From an uncultured Clostridia bacterium (GTDB taxonomy: Bacteria; Bacillota; Clostridia; TANB77; CAG-465), in the NCBI GenBank assembly GCA_944386605.1, contig CALXBS010000007.1, positions 1 through 51,885 on the forward strand: DNA of 51,885 nt. The letters run 5' to 3'. The position numbers were made by a program, and so were the translations under genes. Every line of letters starts with the position of its first letter. The first letter of the stretch is position 1. Shown here piece after piece: positions 1-10,110 of the stretch. Under the pieces are notes generated by a model. The model ran no database searches. It was not told where the DNA came from and worked only from the letters and a program-made list of their open reading frames with translations.

Positions 1-54
1 TTGTAAAGAAAAAGAAACAAAGAAGTAAAAGAATATAAAGGAAAAATGGTACAA

Positions 55-78
55 AAAAGAGCCCTAAGGCTCTTTTTA
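55..78 (-). terminator. Intrinsic terminator of gyrA
   Basis: A hairpin with arms AAAAAGAGCC and GGCTCTTTTT overlaps the gyrA stop codon. It has a U-run on both strands, so it can end transcription leaving gyrA. Confidence 0.8.
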
Positions 79-2541
79 TGATTCTGTTACTTCTTCATTT
101 TTTTCTTCCATAGGAATTTTTGCAATATTGATTACTTTTCCACCATCTGATGTTCTCATTAATGTAACACCTTGTGTATTTCTTCCTAAAACACTGATAT
201 CTTTTACATTAATTCTAATAACAATTCCTGTATCTGTAATCATCATAATATCGTCATCATCATTTACAATCTTAATACCAATAATATGTCCTGTTTTTTG
301 TGTTGTTTTATATGTTAAAATTCCTTTTCCACTTCTATTTTGTCTTCTATATTCTTCAATTTCTGTTCTCTTTCCAAATCCATTTTCTGTAATTGCAAGA
401 ATATATCCATTTTCGTCCTTAATTGGTTCCATTCCAACAACTCTATCTTCATCTGAAAGTGTAATTCCTTTTACACCCATAGAAGTTCTTCCAACTGCTC
501 TTACATCTTCTTCATTGAAACGAATAGATAAACCTTTTTGTGTTACCATAACAATGTCATTTGTACCATCTGTAAGTCTAACATCAATTAATTCATCATC
601 TTCTTTTAGAGTAATTCCTTGGATTCCATTTTTTCTAATATTACTATATTCTGCAAGTTTTGTTTTCTTAATTAAGCCATTACGAGTTGCCATAAGGACA
701 TATAAATCATCTTCGTAATTTGTAACAGGAATAACAGCAGCAATTTTTTCACCCTGCGCTAATTGTAATAAATTTACAATAGCAGTTCCTTTAGCAGTCC
801 TATTTGCTTCTGGTAATTCATAAGCTTTCAATCTAAAAGCACGTCCATTATTTGTAAAGAACATAATGTAATCATGTGTTGAAGTAACAAACAAATGCTC
901 TACAAAATCTTCTTCACGTGTATTCATAGCAGTAAGACCTTTTCCACCACGTTTTTGGCTCCTATATACATCTGCTGAAATTCTTTTGATATATCCAAAA
1001 TGCGTCATGGTTACAATATTAGTTTCTTCTTTAATGAGACTTTCAATATCAATTTCACCTTCACCATGAACAATTGCAGTTCTTCTTTCATCGCCATAAG
1101 TATTTTTAATATTTAGTAATTCTTCTTTAATAATATTTTTAACTAATTCTTCAGAAGCTAATACTTCTTTATAATATTTAATTTGCTCTAATAAAGCATT
1201 GTACTCATCTTCAATTTTTTCTCTTTGTAATCCTTGTAATGTTCTAAGTCTCATTTCAAGAATTGCATTTGCTTGTATTTCAGAAAGACCAAATGCTTCC
1301 ATTAATTTAGCTTGTGCATCATCATAAGATTCTCTAATAATTTTTATAATTGCATCAATATTATCAATTGCAATTCTTAGTCCTTCTAAAATATGCAATC
1401 TAGCTTCTGCCTTGTTTAAATCAAACTGTGTTCTTCTTCTTACCACTGTTTCTCTATGTTTAATATATTCTGCTAGGATCTCATGTAATGTTAATACTTT
1501 AGGTTGACCATCTACCAAAGCAAGCATTAACATACTTTGTGTTGTTTGTAATTGTGTATGTTTATATAGCATATTTAAAACTACATTTGGATTTGCATCT
1601 CTTTTTAATTCAATTACAATTCTTAATCCTTCTCTATCAGACTCATCTCTTAAATCTGAAATTCCTTCAATGGTTTTAATTTGAGCTAACTTAGCAATAT
1701 TTTCAATTAAAGCAGCCTTGTTTACTTGATATGGAATTTCTGTTACGATAATTCTATATCTTCCACGGTTGTCCTCTTCAATTTCAGCTTTTGCTCTTAC
1801 ACAAACTTTTCCTCTACCTGTTGTATAAGCATTTCGAATTCCTTCTTTTCCTATAATAATACCAGCAGTAGGAAAATCAGGCCCTTTAATATATGCCATT
1901 AACTCTTCATTTGTAATATCTGGATTCTCTAGCTGAGCAATTGTACCATTTATTACTTCTGTTAAATTATGAGTTGGAATATTACATGCCATACCAACTG
2001 CAATTCCATAAGAACCATTGATTAATAAGTTAGGTAATTTTGCTGGTAATACAGATGGTTCTTTTACTGTGCCATCATAGTTAGGAAGAAAATCAACTGT
2101 ATCTTTGTCTAAATCATCTAACATTTCTAAAGAAATCTTATGTAGTTTAGCTTCTGTATACCTCATTGCAGCAGGTGGATCATTATCAATAGAACCAAAA
2201 TTACCATGTCCATTTACCAAAGGATATCTTAAAGAGAAATCTTGTGATAAACGTACAAGTGCATCATAAATTGCGGCATCACCATGTGGGTGATAATTTC
2301 CCATAACGTCTCCCACAATACTAGCAGATTTTCTAAATGGTTTTTCTGGCCATAATGAAAGCTCATTCATAACGTATAAAATTCTTCTATGAACTGGTTT
2401 CATACCATCTCTAACATCTGGCAAAGCACGAGATACAATAACACTCATTGCATAATCTATATAAGATTTTTTCATTTCTTCTTCTATTTTTACAGGTACA
2501 ATTTTTTGCGCCGATAAAAAGTTTTCATCATTAATGTCCAT
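76..2541 (-). CDS. gyrA: DNA gyrase subunit A
   Basis: The 821-residue product is the breakage-reunion subunit of gyrase (GyrA2GyrB2), which introduces negative supercoils. The N-terminal domain carries the winged-helix region, and the catalytic tyrosine is about Y128 in the RYTE motif. The C-terminal beta-pinwheel holds a GyrA box (QKRGGKG), which separates it from ParC. Length is normal. In the quinolone-resistance region ([10 protein letters not shown], residues 84-93) the position equal to E. coli Ser83 is alanine (about A89), while the Asp87 equivalent is kept. The ATG is set by an AGGAGG-type site 8 nt upstream. gyrB is not next to it within the window. Confidence 0.97.
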   Translation of the reverse strand: MDINDENFLSAQKIVPVKIEEEMKKSYIDYAMSVIVSRALPDVRDGMKPVHRRILYVMNELSLWPEKPFRKSASIVGDVMGNYHPHGDAAIYDALVRLSQDFSLRYPLVNGHGNFGSIDNDPPAAMRYTEAKLHKISLEMLDDLDKDTVDFLPNYDGTVKEPSVLPAKLPNLLINGSYGIAVGMACNIPTHNLTEVINGTIAQLENPDITNEELMAYIKGPDFPTAGIIIGKEGIRNAYTTGRGKVCVRAKAEIEEDNRGRYRIIVTEIPYQVNKAALIENIAKLAQIKTIEGISDLRDESDREGLRIVIELKRDANPNVVLNMLYKHTQLQTTQSMLMLALVDGQPKVLTLHEILAEYIKHRETVVRRRTQFDLNKAEARLHILEGLRIAIDNIDAIIKIIRESYDDAQAKLMEAFGLSEIQANAILEMRLRTLQGLQREKIEDEYNALLEQIKYYKEVLASEELVKNIIKEELLNIKNTYGDERRTAIVHGEGEIDIESLIKEETNIVTMTHFGYIKRISADVYRSQKRGGKGLTAMNTREEDFVEHLFVTSTHDYIMFFTNNGRAFRLKAYELPEANRTAKGTAIVNLLQLAQGEKIAAVIPVTNYEDDLYVLMATRNGLIKKTKLAEYSNIRKNGIQGITLKEDDELIDVRLTDGTNDIVMVTQKGLSIRFNEEDVRAVGRTSMGVKGITLSDEDRVVGMEPIKDENGYILAITENGFGKRTEIEEYRRQNRSGKGILTYKTTQKTGHIIGIKIVNDDDDIMMITDTGIVIRINVKDISVLGRNTQGVTLMRTSDGGKVINIAKIPMEEKNEEVTES

Positions 2542-2568
2542 TCATTCATACCTCCATATTACCACCTT

Positions 2569-2597
2569 ATTATACAAGAAAAAAAATAAAAAAGCAA
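2569..2597 (-). promoter_or_regulatory. Candidate gyrA promoter
   Basis: On the minus strand a TTGCTT -35 (2592-2597) is separated by 17 nt from a perfect TATAAT -10 (2569-2574), ahead of gyrA. Confidence 0.55.
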
Positions 2598-2607
2598 GTC
2601 AAAATTA

Positions 2608-2635
2608 TTGAATTTTCTCATAAATATGATATAAT
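2608..2635 (+). promoter_or_regulatory. Candidate promoter of the DnaJ-like gene
   Basis: TTGAAT (2608-2613), a 16-nt spacer and TATAAT (2630-2635) lie 40 nt before the DnaJ-like start. This promoter is divergent from the gyrA promoter. Confidence 0.6.
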
Positions 2636-2675
2636 GTAAAAAATTGAAACAGTTGATTTTTTAGAGGTGTACTAT

Positions 2676-3617
2676 ATGAAATATAAGAATTATTATGAGA
2701 TTTTGGGAGTAACTAGAAAGACTCCTATCGATGAAATAAAACTTAGCTATCGACAGTTGGCCAAAAAGTATCATCCTGATACTAATAAAACTCCAGAAGC
2801 TGAAGAAAAATTTAAAGACGTAAACGAAGCATATGCTACATTAACAAATGAAGAAAAAAGAAAAAAATATGACAAACAAGTTGCTAGACTTGGATATGGT
2901 TTTGTAAATACAGATTCAAGTTTATCTAACGTAAAATATGAATTTAAATCAGGAATCAATGCTTTTAATGATTTACTTACCACAATATTAGGATTTAAGA
3001 AAGAAAATAGCGAAGATGAAGCTGAAATTCTGCAAACTTTAGATAGTGAAGAAAAGAAAGATAAAAAGAAAGCTATTAAAGGAACCGATATTATCACTCA
3101 TTTAAATGTTACTCTAGAAGAAGGTTATTTTGGAGTAGAAAAGAAAATTGCTATTAAAGCCTTTAAAACAGGTCTTAGAACTTTTTCTGTAAAAGTACCT
3201 GTTGGAATAAAAAGTGGGGATAAAATTCGTTTAGCTGCCTTAGGAAATCCTGGAAAAAACGGTGGAAAAAATGGTGATTTAATTATTAATGTAAAATTAA
3301 TGGATGATTCAGAATTTAAACTAGATGGAGTTGACTTAGAAAAAGAAATTGAAATTACTCCTGCTATAGCGGCTTTAGGCGGAAAGTACAAACTTCAAGT
3401 AATGGATGAAAGACTTTTTGTTTCTTTACCAAAACATCTACGTGATGGTGAAATTGTTACGGTTCCAAACAAAGGATATATAGATGAAAATGGAGATCGT
3501 GGCAATCTAAATTTAAAAATACACATCGATATGCCTGTAGACATAACAGAAAAAGAAGAAGAACTTTATAAACAATTGCTTACACTAGAAAAAAGAAAAG
3601 ATAATATTTATTTATAA
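2676..3617 (+). CDS. DnaJ-family co-chaperone without zinc finger (CbpA-like)
   Basis: A protein of 313 residues. The N-terminal J domain (about residues 3-67) has the HPD motif needed to stimulate DnaK ATPase. After a lysine- and glutamate-rich linker follows a DnaJ C-terminal substrate-binding domain (about 137-300). The CxxCxGxG zinc-finger repeats and a Gly/Phe region are missing, so this is a type II (CbpA-like) protein and not the main DnaJ. The ATG at 2676 is preferred over the in-frame GTG at 2667 because AGAGGTG, which contains that GTG, is the ribosome site. It is a single gene, ending in a hairpin shared with the convergent neighbour. Confidence 0.85.
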   Translation: MKYKNYYEILGVTRKTPIDEIKLSYRQLAKKYHPDTNKTPEAEEKFKDVNEAYATLTNEEKRKKYDKQVARLGYGFVNTDSSLSNVKYEFKSGINAFNDLLTTILGFKKENSEDEAEILQTLDSEEKKDKKKAIKGTDIITHLNVTLEEGYFGVEKKIAIKAFKTGLRTFSVKVPVGIKSGDKIRLAALGNPGKNGGKNGDLIINVKLMDDSEFKLDGVDLEKEIEITPAIAALGGKYKLQVMDERLFVSLPKHLRDGEIVTVPNKGYIDENGDRGNLNLKIHIDMPVDITEKEEELYKQLLTLEKRKDNIYL

Positions 3618-3620
3618 TTT

Positions 3621-3648
3621 AAAAGGGGCTTTTTTACAGTCCCCTTTT
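3621..3648. terminator. Bidirectional terminator
   Basis: The arms AAAAGGGG (3621-3628) and CCCCTTTT (3641-3648) lie between two convergent genes and have A/T runs on both sides. Confidence 0.7.
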
Positions 3649-4415
3649 TAAATTGGATATTCATTTTTTAACTTTATTAACTCAATATTTGCATTCTTTG
3701 GAAATGCTTTTATATATTCTCTATCTGCTATTTTCTTCTTCAAATGAGACGCCAATATTCTTTTAACCTGACTATCTAATAAATCTTCGATAATTTCTCT
3801 TGTTCTTCCATGATAGCCAGCTAAACATCTTACTTTATTATTACACGGATTTCCTGAATCAATTAAAACACAATTTGCTTTTTCACAAAACTTTCTAACA
3901 TCGCGCGAAGCGTATGCCATATCCGATGTATAAATAAAAATATGATCTTTCATACTTAGTTTCGTAGCATAAGATTCTCCCTTATGTTCTGTTAAGCAAA
4001 AAGAAAATTGACAATTTCCTATTTCAAAAAATGTATCTTCTTTGATTACATGAATATCAAATACTAACTTTAAAATATTCACATAAGAGAAAATCATACT
4101 TCTTTGAGGTAAGTAAACCTTTACCTTTTGTTTTAATTTTCCTTTTATTTTATAGCGTAATAAATAAAAAGATAAAGGAATTAATCCAGAAGAATGATCA
4201 ATATGATTATGGGATATAATAATATAAGCATCCATAATATCTTGATTTTCTTTTCTTAATTCACTCAATAATTTTTTAAATGTTCCCATTCCTAAATCCA
4301 AAATAACAGGCACATGAAATCCTTTTATTAGATAACAAGAACAAGGAAAGTTTTTATAAAATTTCATATTAGGGGCATAATTTCCTATCACTTTTATTTT
4401 TAATTTAGAATCCAT
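3648..4415 (-). CDS. Metallo-beta-lactamase-fold hydrolase (RNase Z-like)
   Basis: A 255-residue member of the MBL superfamily. The metal-binding HxHxDH motif reads HNHIDH, preceded by a typical LDLGMG strand. Later ligands are probably the Asp in YTSDMAY and a C-terminal His in ASHLKK. The fold resembles the RNase Z/ElaC and phosphodiesterase-like branch, but the substrate cannot be named. The ATG at 4415 has GGAGGA 5 nt upstream. A longer reading from 4475 would start inside the terminator of the upstream operon and is unlikely. Confidence 0.75.
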   Translation of the reverse strand: MDSKLKIKVIGNYAPNMKFYKNFPCSCYLIKGFHVPVILDLGMGTFKKLLSELRKENQDIMDAYIIISHNHIDHSSGLIPLSFYLLRYKIKGKLKQKVKVYLPQRSMIFSYVNILKLVFDIHVIKEDTFFEIGNCQFSFCLTEHKGESYATKLSMKDHIFIYTSDMAYASRDVRKFCEKANCVLIDSGNPCNNKVRCLAGYHGRTREIIEDLLDSQVKRILASHLKKKIADREYIKAFPKNANIELIKLKNEYPI

Positions 4416-4472
4416 AATGATCCTCCTACAAAGTATTGTTCCCCAAATATAAATTTTTTTACCTTTTTTAAA

Positions 4473-4506
4473 CAAAAAAGCTACAGTTTTTAAATAACCA
4501 TAGCTT
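4473..4506 (-). terminator. Terminator of the dnaD-dnaC operon
   Basis: On the minus strand AAGCTATGGTT pairs with AACTGTAGCTT (11 bp including G-U pairs, loop ATTTAAA) and is followed by a T-run. It overlaps the last codons of the 40-residue gene. Confidence 0.7.
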
Positions 4507-4612
4507 CAACACTTTTATTCTTCTTTCCTAACTCTAGTTTTACTCTATTTTCTTCTTTTATTTTTTCTATTTTGATACAACCATTTTCCATTTGAATGAT
4601 TATTTTTATCAT
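4490..4612 (-). CDS. Small conserved-looking protein after dnaC, 40 residues
   Basis: A short reading frame beginning MIKIIIQMENG and ending SVEAMVI, with a good GTGAGGTG ribosome site 6-7 nt before its ATG. It starts 41 nt after the dnaC stop and ends inside the operon's terminator hairpin, which is the usual place for a genuine last gene. The sequence is charged (Lys/Glu-rich middle) and looks like a small beta hairpin plus helix. I recognise no family. Expression is inferred only from the ribosome site and position. Confidence 0.5.
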   Translation of the reverse strand: MIKIIIQMENGCIKIEKIKEENRVKLELGKKNKSVEAMVI

Positions 4613-4653
4613 ATTCACACCTCACTATAAAATATTATACCATATTTTATGTT

Positions 4654-5682
4654 TTATGTCAACTTTTTTGCTTGAATAAGCTTTTTCTTTAATCTTATAT
4701 CTTCTCCAACAAATTTACAAATTGTAAAACTTCCGATTAGTCTTGACATAACTCTTTCATCATATTCTTTATATAAACTTTTTAATGAAAGATTGGTGGA
4801 AAATACCATCTTTTTATTTTTTAATAAACGGGTATTAATGATTTTAAATAATTCTGTGAATTTATGGTTATTCATACTTTCTGTTCCAAGATCATCAATA
4901 ATTAAAAGATCAACATCAAAAATCTTATTATATTGTTCTTTCTCATTTCCAGTCTTACTATATGAAAAACGATAATCCATGATTTGATCCATTAAAATAG
5001 GGGCTGTCTGATATACCACTGTTTTTCCTTTTTTAATGACTTCTGCTGCAATACAATTTGCTAGAAATGTCTTTCCAAGACCAGTATTTCCAACAAATAA
5101 TAAGTTTTTTTGATTGTGATCATCGATATGATTACAAAACTCTAATGCAATTTTTCGAATATTTTCTATATTTTCCATTGGAGATTTTTCAATTCCATAT
5201 TTTTCTACATCTGCTACCTTTGAGTAAAAACCTATGTCAAAAGTATCGAAATTTTCTTCTGATAACTTATTAATATTTACTTGCTTATATGTTTCATTAA
5301 TAACTGCCTGTGAGAAACAACTACAAATAGCATAGTTATTTTCATTCTTTACAATTCCTGTATCTTGACATCTTTCACAATCAAATTTTGGTTCAAAATC
5401 TTTTCTTGTTAAACCAATTTTATTTAATTCCCTGTCATATTTCTTATTTAGTTTATCTAATTTTATTGCTAAATTTTCTTGTTCTATTTGTTTGGTTACT
5501 TCATCTGCATTTAAAATAACTTTTGTTGTATTAAGTGCAAGTAAATTTATTTCATCTTCAATTTTACTTAAAACCGGATTTTCTAAATAAATTTTTTCTT
5601 TAAAACGTTTCGCAGTATCTATTTTTCTTTGTCTTTTTAAATCATACTCTCTCTTTATTTCTCTATATATACCACTATCCAT
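4654..5682 (-). CDS. dnaC: Replicative helicase loader, DnaC/DnaI-type AAA+ ATPase
   Basis: A 342-residue AAA+ ATPase that would load the replicative helicase DnaB/DnaC at origins or restart sites. An N-terminal helical region precedes a zinc-ribbon-like cluster (C102, C105, C120, C122). Walker A GNTGLGKT is at about 198-205, Walker B reads LLIIDDLG, and sensor 1 lies in FSTNLS. This matches DnaI/DnaC of Firmicutes. It lies 13 nt after dnaD in the same operon, the usual primosome pairing. Upstream in the same operon are type IV secretion-like genes, which is not usual. Confidence 0.9.
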   Translation of the reverse strand: MDSGIYREIKREYDLKRQRKIDTAKRFKEKIYLENPVLSKIEDEINLLALNTTKVILNADEVTKQIEQENLAIKLDKLNKKYDRELNKIGLTRKDFEPKFDCERCQDTGIVKNENNYAICSCFSQAVINETYKQVNINKLSEENFDTFDIGFYSKVADVEKYGIEKSPMENIENIRKIALEFCNHIDDHNQKNLLFVGNTGLGKTFLANCIAAEVIKKGKTVVYQTAPILMDQIMDYRFSYSKTGNEKEQYNKIFDVDLLIIDDLGTESMNNHKFTELFKIINTRLLKNKKMVFSTNLSLKSLYKEYDERVMSRLIGSFTICKFVGEDIRLKKKLIQAKKLT

Positions 5683-5695
5683 TTTTTCACCTCAC

Positions 5696-6652
5696 TTATA
5701 AGTTATCATAAAAAGTCTCAATATTATCATATTCACGTTGATCATAATCTTGATATTTTACTTTTGATTTTGATTGCATGCTTGGATTTTCCTTCTTTTC
5801 AGTTGCTACAGATTCTTTTTGAATATCTTCTAAAGTTTTATATCCTTTATCATGCCAGTTTTTTAAAATGCCATCTACATATTTTAAAGAAGGATTTGAT
5901 TTTGCCACAGTTCTTTTTAAAGCTTCCTCTATAATATTAAAATCATATTGATAATCCTTTACCCACTTATCAATATATTGATCTTCATATTTTGTAAAAT
6001 TTCTATTTAATCTTAAAGCTTTTAAAATCTTTTGCTTTATTTTACTTATTTTTTCATAGCTTTCTAAATATTCCTCTAATTGTTCAAAAGTTTTCACTCC
6101 GCCTTTATACCAATTCTCTGCTACTGCATATACATATTTTCTATTTAAAGCCTTTCTTTCTCTACAATAATGAAATAATGCGATCATAACATCACCAGAA
6201 AAAGAATAGTTTTTAAATAATGTTCCAATATCTGTATACCATCCTAATGACATAATTCCTTGGAAAAAACTTTCATTAATGGCAGAAGCTGCAGCCATTC
6301 GCATTTTTTCTAATTCTGACTGAACTCTATTTACCTTTGGTTCCATCTTAGGAATATATGACTTATTTACTTCTGCTTCTTTTAAATCATTCACTAAAAA
6401 GCCTTGTGATGTTTTGGTAATTAATTCTTCTGCCTGCAAAACATCTAGGCTATTTTTTATTTCAGCCTCTGTTACACAAAATCTTTTAGCTAAATCTGAA
6501 TTTTCAATTTCTATTTGATTCTTTAAAGCAAATAAAATATAAAGGTATAACTTAATATCTAAACTTTGCAAAGAAACCATTTGATTTAAAATAAATAAGT
6601 CTGGAACGCTTGTATCACTTAATTCTAATTTATTTTTAGATGTAATTTTCAT
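5696..6652 (-). CDS. dnaD: DnaD-domain primosome protein
   Basis: A 318-residue protein with an N-terminal winged-helix-like region (residues about 10-75) and two DnaD/DnaB2 repeats, each ending with the family's typical tryptophan pattern (AENWYKGG at about 180-190; LKNWHDKG at about 263-270). It would remodel origin DNA and recruit the DnaC loader. The last 20 residues, with pattern YQDYxQRxYDNxxxFYDN, are nearly repeated at the end of the mobile element's replication protein (15181-15246), suggesting a docking peptide. The ribosome site AGGAG lies ahead of the ATG. Neighbours are dnaC downstream and a small membrane protein upstream (about 45 nt). Confidence 0.88.
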   Translation of the reverse strand: MKITSKNKLELSDTSVPDLFILNQMVSLQSLDIKLYLYILFALKNQIEIENSDLAKRFCVTEAEIKNSLDVLQAEELITKTSQGFLVNDLKEAEVNKSYIPKMEPKVNRVQSELEKMRMAAASAINESFFQGIMSLGWYTDIGTLFKNYSFSGDVMIALFHYCRERKALNRKYVYAVAENWYKGGVKTFEQLEEYLESYEKISKIKQKILKALRLNRNFTKYEDQYIDKWVKDYQYDFNIIEEALKRTVAKSNPSLKYVDGILKNWHDKGYKTLEDIQKESVATEKKENPSMQSKSKVKYQDYDQREYDNIETFYDNL

Positions 6653-6697
6653 TTTTTATTCTCCTATAATAGACTTTTATGTCAGTTTATTATATCA

Positions 6698-7048
6698 TTA
6701 CTTTCTTTTTTTTACAATATATTTGTTTTGTTTATATATTTTGTTACATTTTTTTATAAATCTCTTATCTACATAAATTCCATTATCTAAATAAAACTTT
6801 ATCATAATTAAGATGACATCAATGGCACTTTCCGAATGAATATGAATTACAAATATAGAAAGAAATGGAACCATTAAAAGAACAAAAATAATAAAACTTT
6901 TCTCGAAAACTAAATTTAGTTTTTCTAAAAGCATTAAAACTAACCAAAGATAAATCATAATAATCGATAATGACTTATAATCTATTATTCCTAACCATTT
7001 TTTACTACTTTTAAACAAATATGTTTTTTGTTCATTTACTTTCTTCAT
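6698..7048 (-). CDS. Small two-helix membrane protein, VirB3/PrgI-like
   Basis: A 116-residue protein with a basic N-terminus, two adjacent membrane helices (about residues 24-43 and 51-70) with a proline in the second, an amphipathic segment and a lysine-rich C-terminus. This is the layout of VirB3/PrgI inner-membrane components of type IV secretion systems, and the genomic company fits. Its start overlaps the VirB6-like gene by 4 nt (ATGA), implying translational coupling. Sequence similarity to PrgI is judged by eye only, so the family name is tentative. Confidence 0.5.
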   Translation of the reverse strand: MKKVNEQKTYLFKSSKKWLGIIDYKSLSIIMIYLWLVLMLLEKLNLVFEKSFIIFVLLMVPFLSIFVIHIHSESAIDVILIMIKFYLDNGIYVDKRFIKKCNKIYKQNKYIVKKRK

Positions 7049-7860
7049 CGATTTTTTAGCCTTTCAAATATACCAGTAAAAAATGCACTAATAAAAGATG
7101 AAATTTTAGACATAAGATACAAACACCCTAAAACAATCACTTTATATATATCGCTATTTTTATCATCATATAAAATGGGTATTAAAATGATTAACTTAAT
7201 AAATATTTCAATTAGTAAATTGATTAATAATGTACGAAACCAAATTTTAGAAAAAGATACTGTAGCAGGATCGTATAAACATAAGAAAGCAAATGGAGAA
7301 ACAAGTATTAAAAATATAATTGTAACATAACGAATAGATAAAGTAATTAACAAAGAAATAGAAGCACCAGATAATATTCCTTTAATTAGCCCTGCTACAC
7401 TAATAAAATCAGCACTATCCATTCCTTTGATATTCATAATTTCTTTTCCTAATAATTCAAAATTAATCGTTTGATTTACTGTAGAAAAACAAAATTTCGT
7501 AATTCCATCTGATAAAGAATCAAAAATTTCAAATAAAAACTTACAAATTTCATAGCTATTATTTACTAGTATCATCATAAACACAAATTTTCCTAAAAAA
7601 TAATATACATTCTCCATTGAATCCCCATTATATAGAAAAATAAGCTGCTTTATAATATAAAATAGAACAAATAATAATAGTAATGTATTAGCTAACATAA
7701 TCATCCCATTATTTTTTCCATTCATTAAATCTTTTAATGGTTCTTTGGCAAGAATGCTACTATTTACTTCTAAAATCTGATCAATTAAAGGAAAGACATC
7801 TCTTTGCAGTATCTTGAAAAACTTTTCTGATAAAACGTTAAAATTATTAATAATATCCAT
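7045..7860 (-). CDS. VirB6/TrbL-like polytopic membrane protein
   Basis: A 271-residue protein with about six membrane segments. A hydrophobic core around residues 165-205 (RYVTIIFLILVSPFAFLCLY) is typical of the VirB6/TrbL channel family: a conserved SPFAFLCL-like stretch and then an aromatic KIWFRTLL segment. It would form the membrane core of a secretion channel. Its ATG shares one base with the stop of the pilin-like gene and its end overlaps the next gene by 4 nt, so four genes are translationally coupled. The closest alternative is an unrelated multi-spanning protein. Confidence 0.6.
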   Translation of the reverse strand: MDIINNFNVLSEKFFKILQRDVFPLIDQILEVNSSILAKEPLKDLMNGKNNGMIMLANTLLLLFVLFYIIKQLIFLYNGDSMENVYYFLGKFVFMMILVNNSYEICKFLFEIFDSLSDGITKFCFSTVNQTINFELLGKEIMNIKGMDSADFISVAGLIKGILSGASISLLITLSIRYVTIIFLILVSPFAFLCLYDPATVSFSKIWFRTLLINLLIEIFIKLIILIPILYDDKNSDIYKVIVLGCLYLMSKISSFISAFFTGIFERLKNR

Positions 7861-8183
7861 TATTTTACAATTGCTTCAACAAATTTTATAATCAAATTCA
7901 AGGATAAAATAATTGCATAACATACAATGGCGTTTACTATAATCTTTTTTCCCATTCGCATTTTCTCTTCATCACCAAAACTAAACTTTCTAATCAAAGC
8001 TCCTGCTGCAATAGCAACACCTGCTGCCGGAGTTGCTAGTTTTTCTAAATATCCCTGAATTTTTTTTAATGCTGAATTTAATTTATTTACTAATGTAGGA
8101 TCTGTAGCTGCATAAAGATTACTACTAAGAAAAAACATTAATAGAATTAAAGTAATAGAAAAAAACATAACTTTTCGATTCAT
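7860..8183 (-). CDS. VirB2/TrbC-like pilin subunit
   Basis: A 107-residue protein with a cleavable-type signal peptide (hydrophobic 6-22, AxA-like SNLYAATD). A short helical region and two hydrophobic helices follow, the first with a small-residue-rich PAAGVAIAAGALI motif. Signal peptide plus two hydrophobic helices in about 100 residues is the VirB2/TrbC pilin layout. It sits 4 nt after the coupling-protein gene. In Gram-positive systems such proteins are membrane components and need not form a pilus. Confidence 0.6.
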   Translation of the reverse strand: MNRKVMFFSITLILLMFFLSSNLYAATDPTLVNKLNSALKKIQGYLEKLATPAAGVAIAAGALIRKFSFGDEEKMRMGKKIIVNAIVCYAIILSLNLIIKFVEAIVK

Positions 8184-8187
8184 CGCA

Positions 8188-10110
8188 TCACTCCCATCTT
8201 TTCAAATAACATTTTTTATATAACTTCATTTCCATTCCATCAGAAATAAGACAAACTGCTTGAAATGTATTTAATTGATAAGAGAAATAATTTTCATCTA
8301 TTATATACTCTTTCTTTTCTGAAAAACTATAACTTTTTGATAAAGAAGAATGATAGCTCTTAAATTTATTTGAAAATATATTAAAATGAGTAAATTTTGG
8401 ACTTTCTGTTACATTAGTTGTTTGATAACGCATTGTTTCTTTTCCTATCTGTTTAATCACTTCAGAAATGGTATAAGTATCATCATTTCTAAACCAAATT
8501 TTATTTACTAAATTTTGTATAATAATTTTAGCTGCATATTCATTTCTTAGTTTCTCAATTAAAGAGCTATAACTTTGCATACTAATAATATTAATACATT
8601 GATATTCTCTAGATAAAGAGAAAAAATGCCCATCTTCTATATTTGCTATTTCTTGATATTCATCACAAATAAAAAATACATTCTTTCGATTAAAACTTGT
8701 TGATAAAACTTGCTTTTGAAAATCTAATTTTAAATAAGTACAGATAATTTTAGAAATTGCTTGATTTTCCCCTATGTTAATGGATACAACATAAATATGA
8801 TTATAAAAATTCAATTCATCACTTTTTTGACAAAAACAATCATACAATTTTTTATCTGAAACAAAGACACTAGTGATTCTTGTAATTTCTGATTTAATAA
8901 TTCCTACTGTTCTATCATCTAACATTAAAAACTCATTTTTTATATTAGAAATAGCACTTCTTAAATTAAATAAATCATCTTCACCAAATTTTCCGTTTAA
9001 AATTTTTTCTTTTAACTCTGCAATTGTTTCTAATAAATACTCTTTTTCTGTTACTAAACGATGTATTTCATAAAAACTTACAATTTTATCATTTGCTCTT
9101 ATCAAAACAATAAAATCTCTTAAAAAGTTTTCCACTTTATCCACCCAATAACTATCTGAATGCGACATATCAGATAAAAGTTCTAGTACTTTTCTCATAC
9201 GATTTGCTAACTCATTAGCAGAGACATAAGGTTTGTCTAAAGGATTATATTTAAAATCAGAATCAATTGAAATTTTATATATGGTGTTTTCTAAACAAAA
9301 TTTCCTTTTCATATCTAAGATTTCATTTATATAATTTCCTTTTACATCTATAACGAGCCCATTTAGTTGATATTTCATAAACTCTTTTGTAAAATTAGAA
9401 ATAGCAGAGCTTGTTTTTCCACTTCCAATACTTCCTGTTATTAAGACATTCTGATATAACCCTTTTTCTTTTATAACGACTTCATTTTTAGCTTCATCTA
9501 ACCCTACTTTAATAAATATTTGAGGATTCATTTCTTTAGGAATACATGATAAGGATCTTTTTTCAAAATACCAATTTACTATTTGGTATACAATACGAAT
9601 TGTAACAATTGAAAAGAAAAAATAATATAATACTTTAAATAGAATAAAATTGTTACCTAAAAGAGAAGCTAAATCTAGCGTCTTAGAAAAAAATTGAAAT
9701 GGTAAAAAATTTGTTTTGATAAAAGGATAGGTAAAAGCAAGCTTTACCAACAAAATAATAAAATATATGCTAAAAGTAACATATATTTTATTGGGTGATA
9801 AAATTTGATATACAAAATTTTTATTGAAAAAATATTTTAGAAAGAAAGTTTTATTTTGTTCTTCAAAGTTGCCAGTTATATTTTGCAGATCATTATTTAC
9901 ATACTTATCTAGTTTTGCACCATTACTATTTAGTATATAAAATTTGTCTACTAGAGAATATAACCAAAAGATAGAAAAAATAGAATAAAAAACAAATTCG
10001 ATAACATATATCATATTAAATCTATCACCTGCTGACATTTTAACACGATAAAATAAAGAAAACAACAATTTTTCATATTTCTTACAAATATTGCTAAAAG
10101 TTCTCGTCAT
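8188..10110 (-). CDS. VirD4/TraG-like type IV coupling ATPase
   Basis: About 640 residues. Three N-terminal membrane helices are followed by an ATPase domain with Walker A GSIGSGKT (about residues 226-233), a VIDVKGNY strand, Walker B FFICDEYQE and a sensor-like ISMQS. The C-terminal domain resembles TraG/TraD proteins. It would use ATP to drive substrates into the adjacent VirB-like channel. The start is uncertain: ATG 10110 lacks a clear ribosome site, whereas ATG 10014 has GGTGAT 9 nt upstream and begins right at the first membrane helix. It is first gene of the operon. No VirB4 or relaxase is nearby. Confidence 0.72.
   Translation of the reverse strand: MTRTFSNICKKYEKLLFSLFYRVKMSAGDRFNMIYVIEFVFYSIFSIFWLYSLVDKFYILNSNGAKLDKYVNNDLQNITGNFEEQNKTFFLKYFFNKNFVYQILSPNKIYVTFSIYFIILLVKLAFTYPFIKTNFLPFQFFSKTLDLASLLGNNFILFKVLYYFFFSIVTIRIVYQIVNWYFEKRSLSCIPKEMNPQIFIKVGLDEAKNEVVIKEKGLYQNVLITGSIGSGKTSSAISNFTKEFMKYQLNGLVIDVKGNYINEILDMKRKFCLENTIYKISIDSDFKYNPLDKPYVSANELANRMRKVLELLSDMSHSDSYWVDKVENFLRDFIVLIRANDKIVSFYEIHRLVTEKEYLLETIAELKEKILNGKFGEDDLFNLRSAISNIKNEFLMLDDRTVGIIKSEITRITSVFVSDKKLYDCFCQKSDELNFYNHIYVVSINIGENQAISKIICTYLKLDFQKQVLSTSFNRKNVFFICDEYQEIANIEDGHFFSLSREYQCINIISMQSYSSLIEKLRNEYAAKIIIQNLVNKIWFRNDDTYTISEVIKQIGKETMRYQTTNVTESPKFTHFNIFSNKFKSYHSSLSKSYSFSEKKEYIIDENYFSYQLNTFQAVCLISDGMEMKLYKKCYLKRWE

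Noticed and set aside
128-718. Long open frame opposite gyrA
   Set aside because: It is the antisense shadow of a certain gene, with no ribosome site and a hydrophobic low-complexity product.
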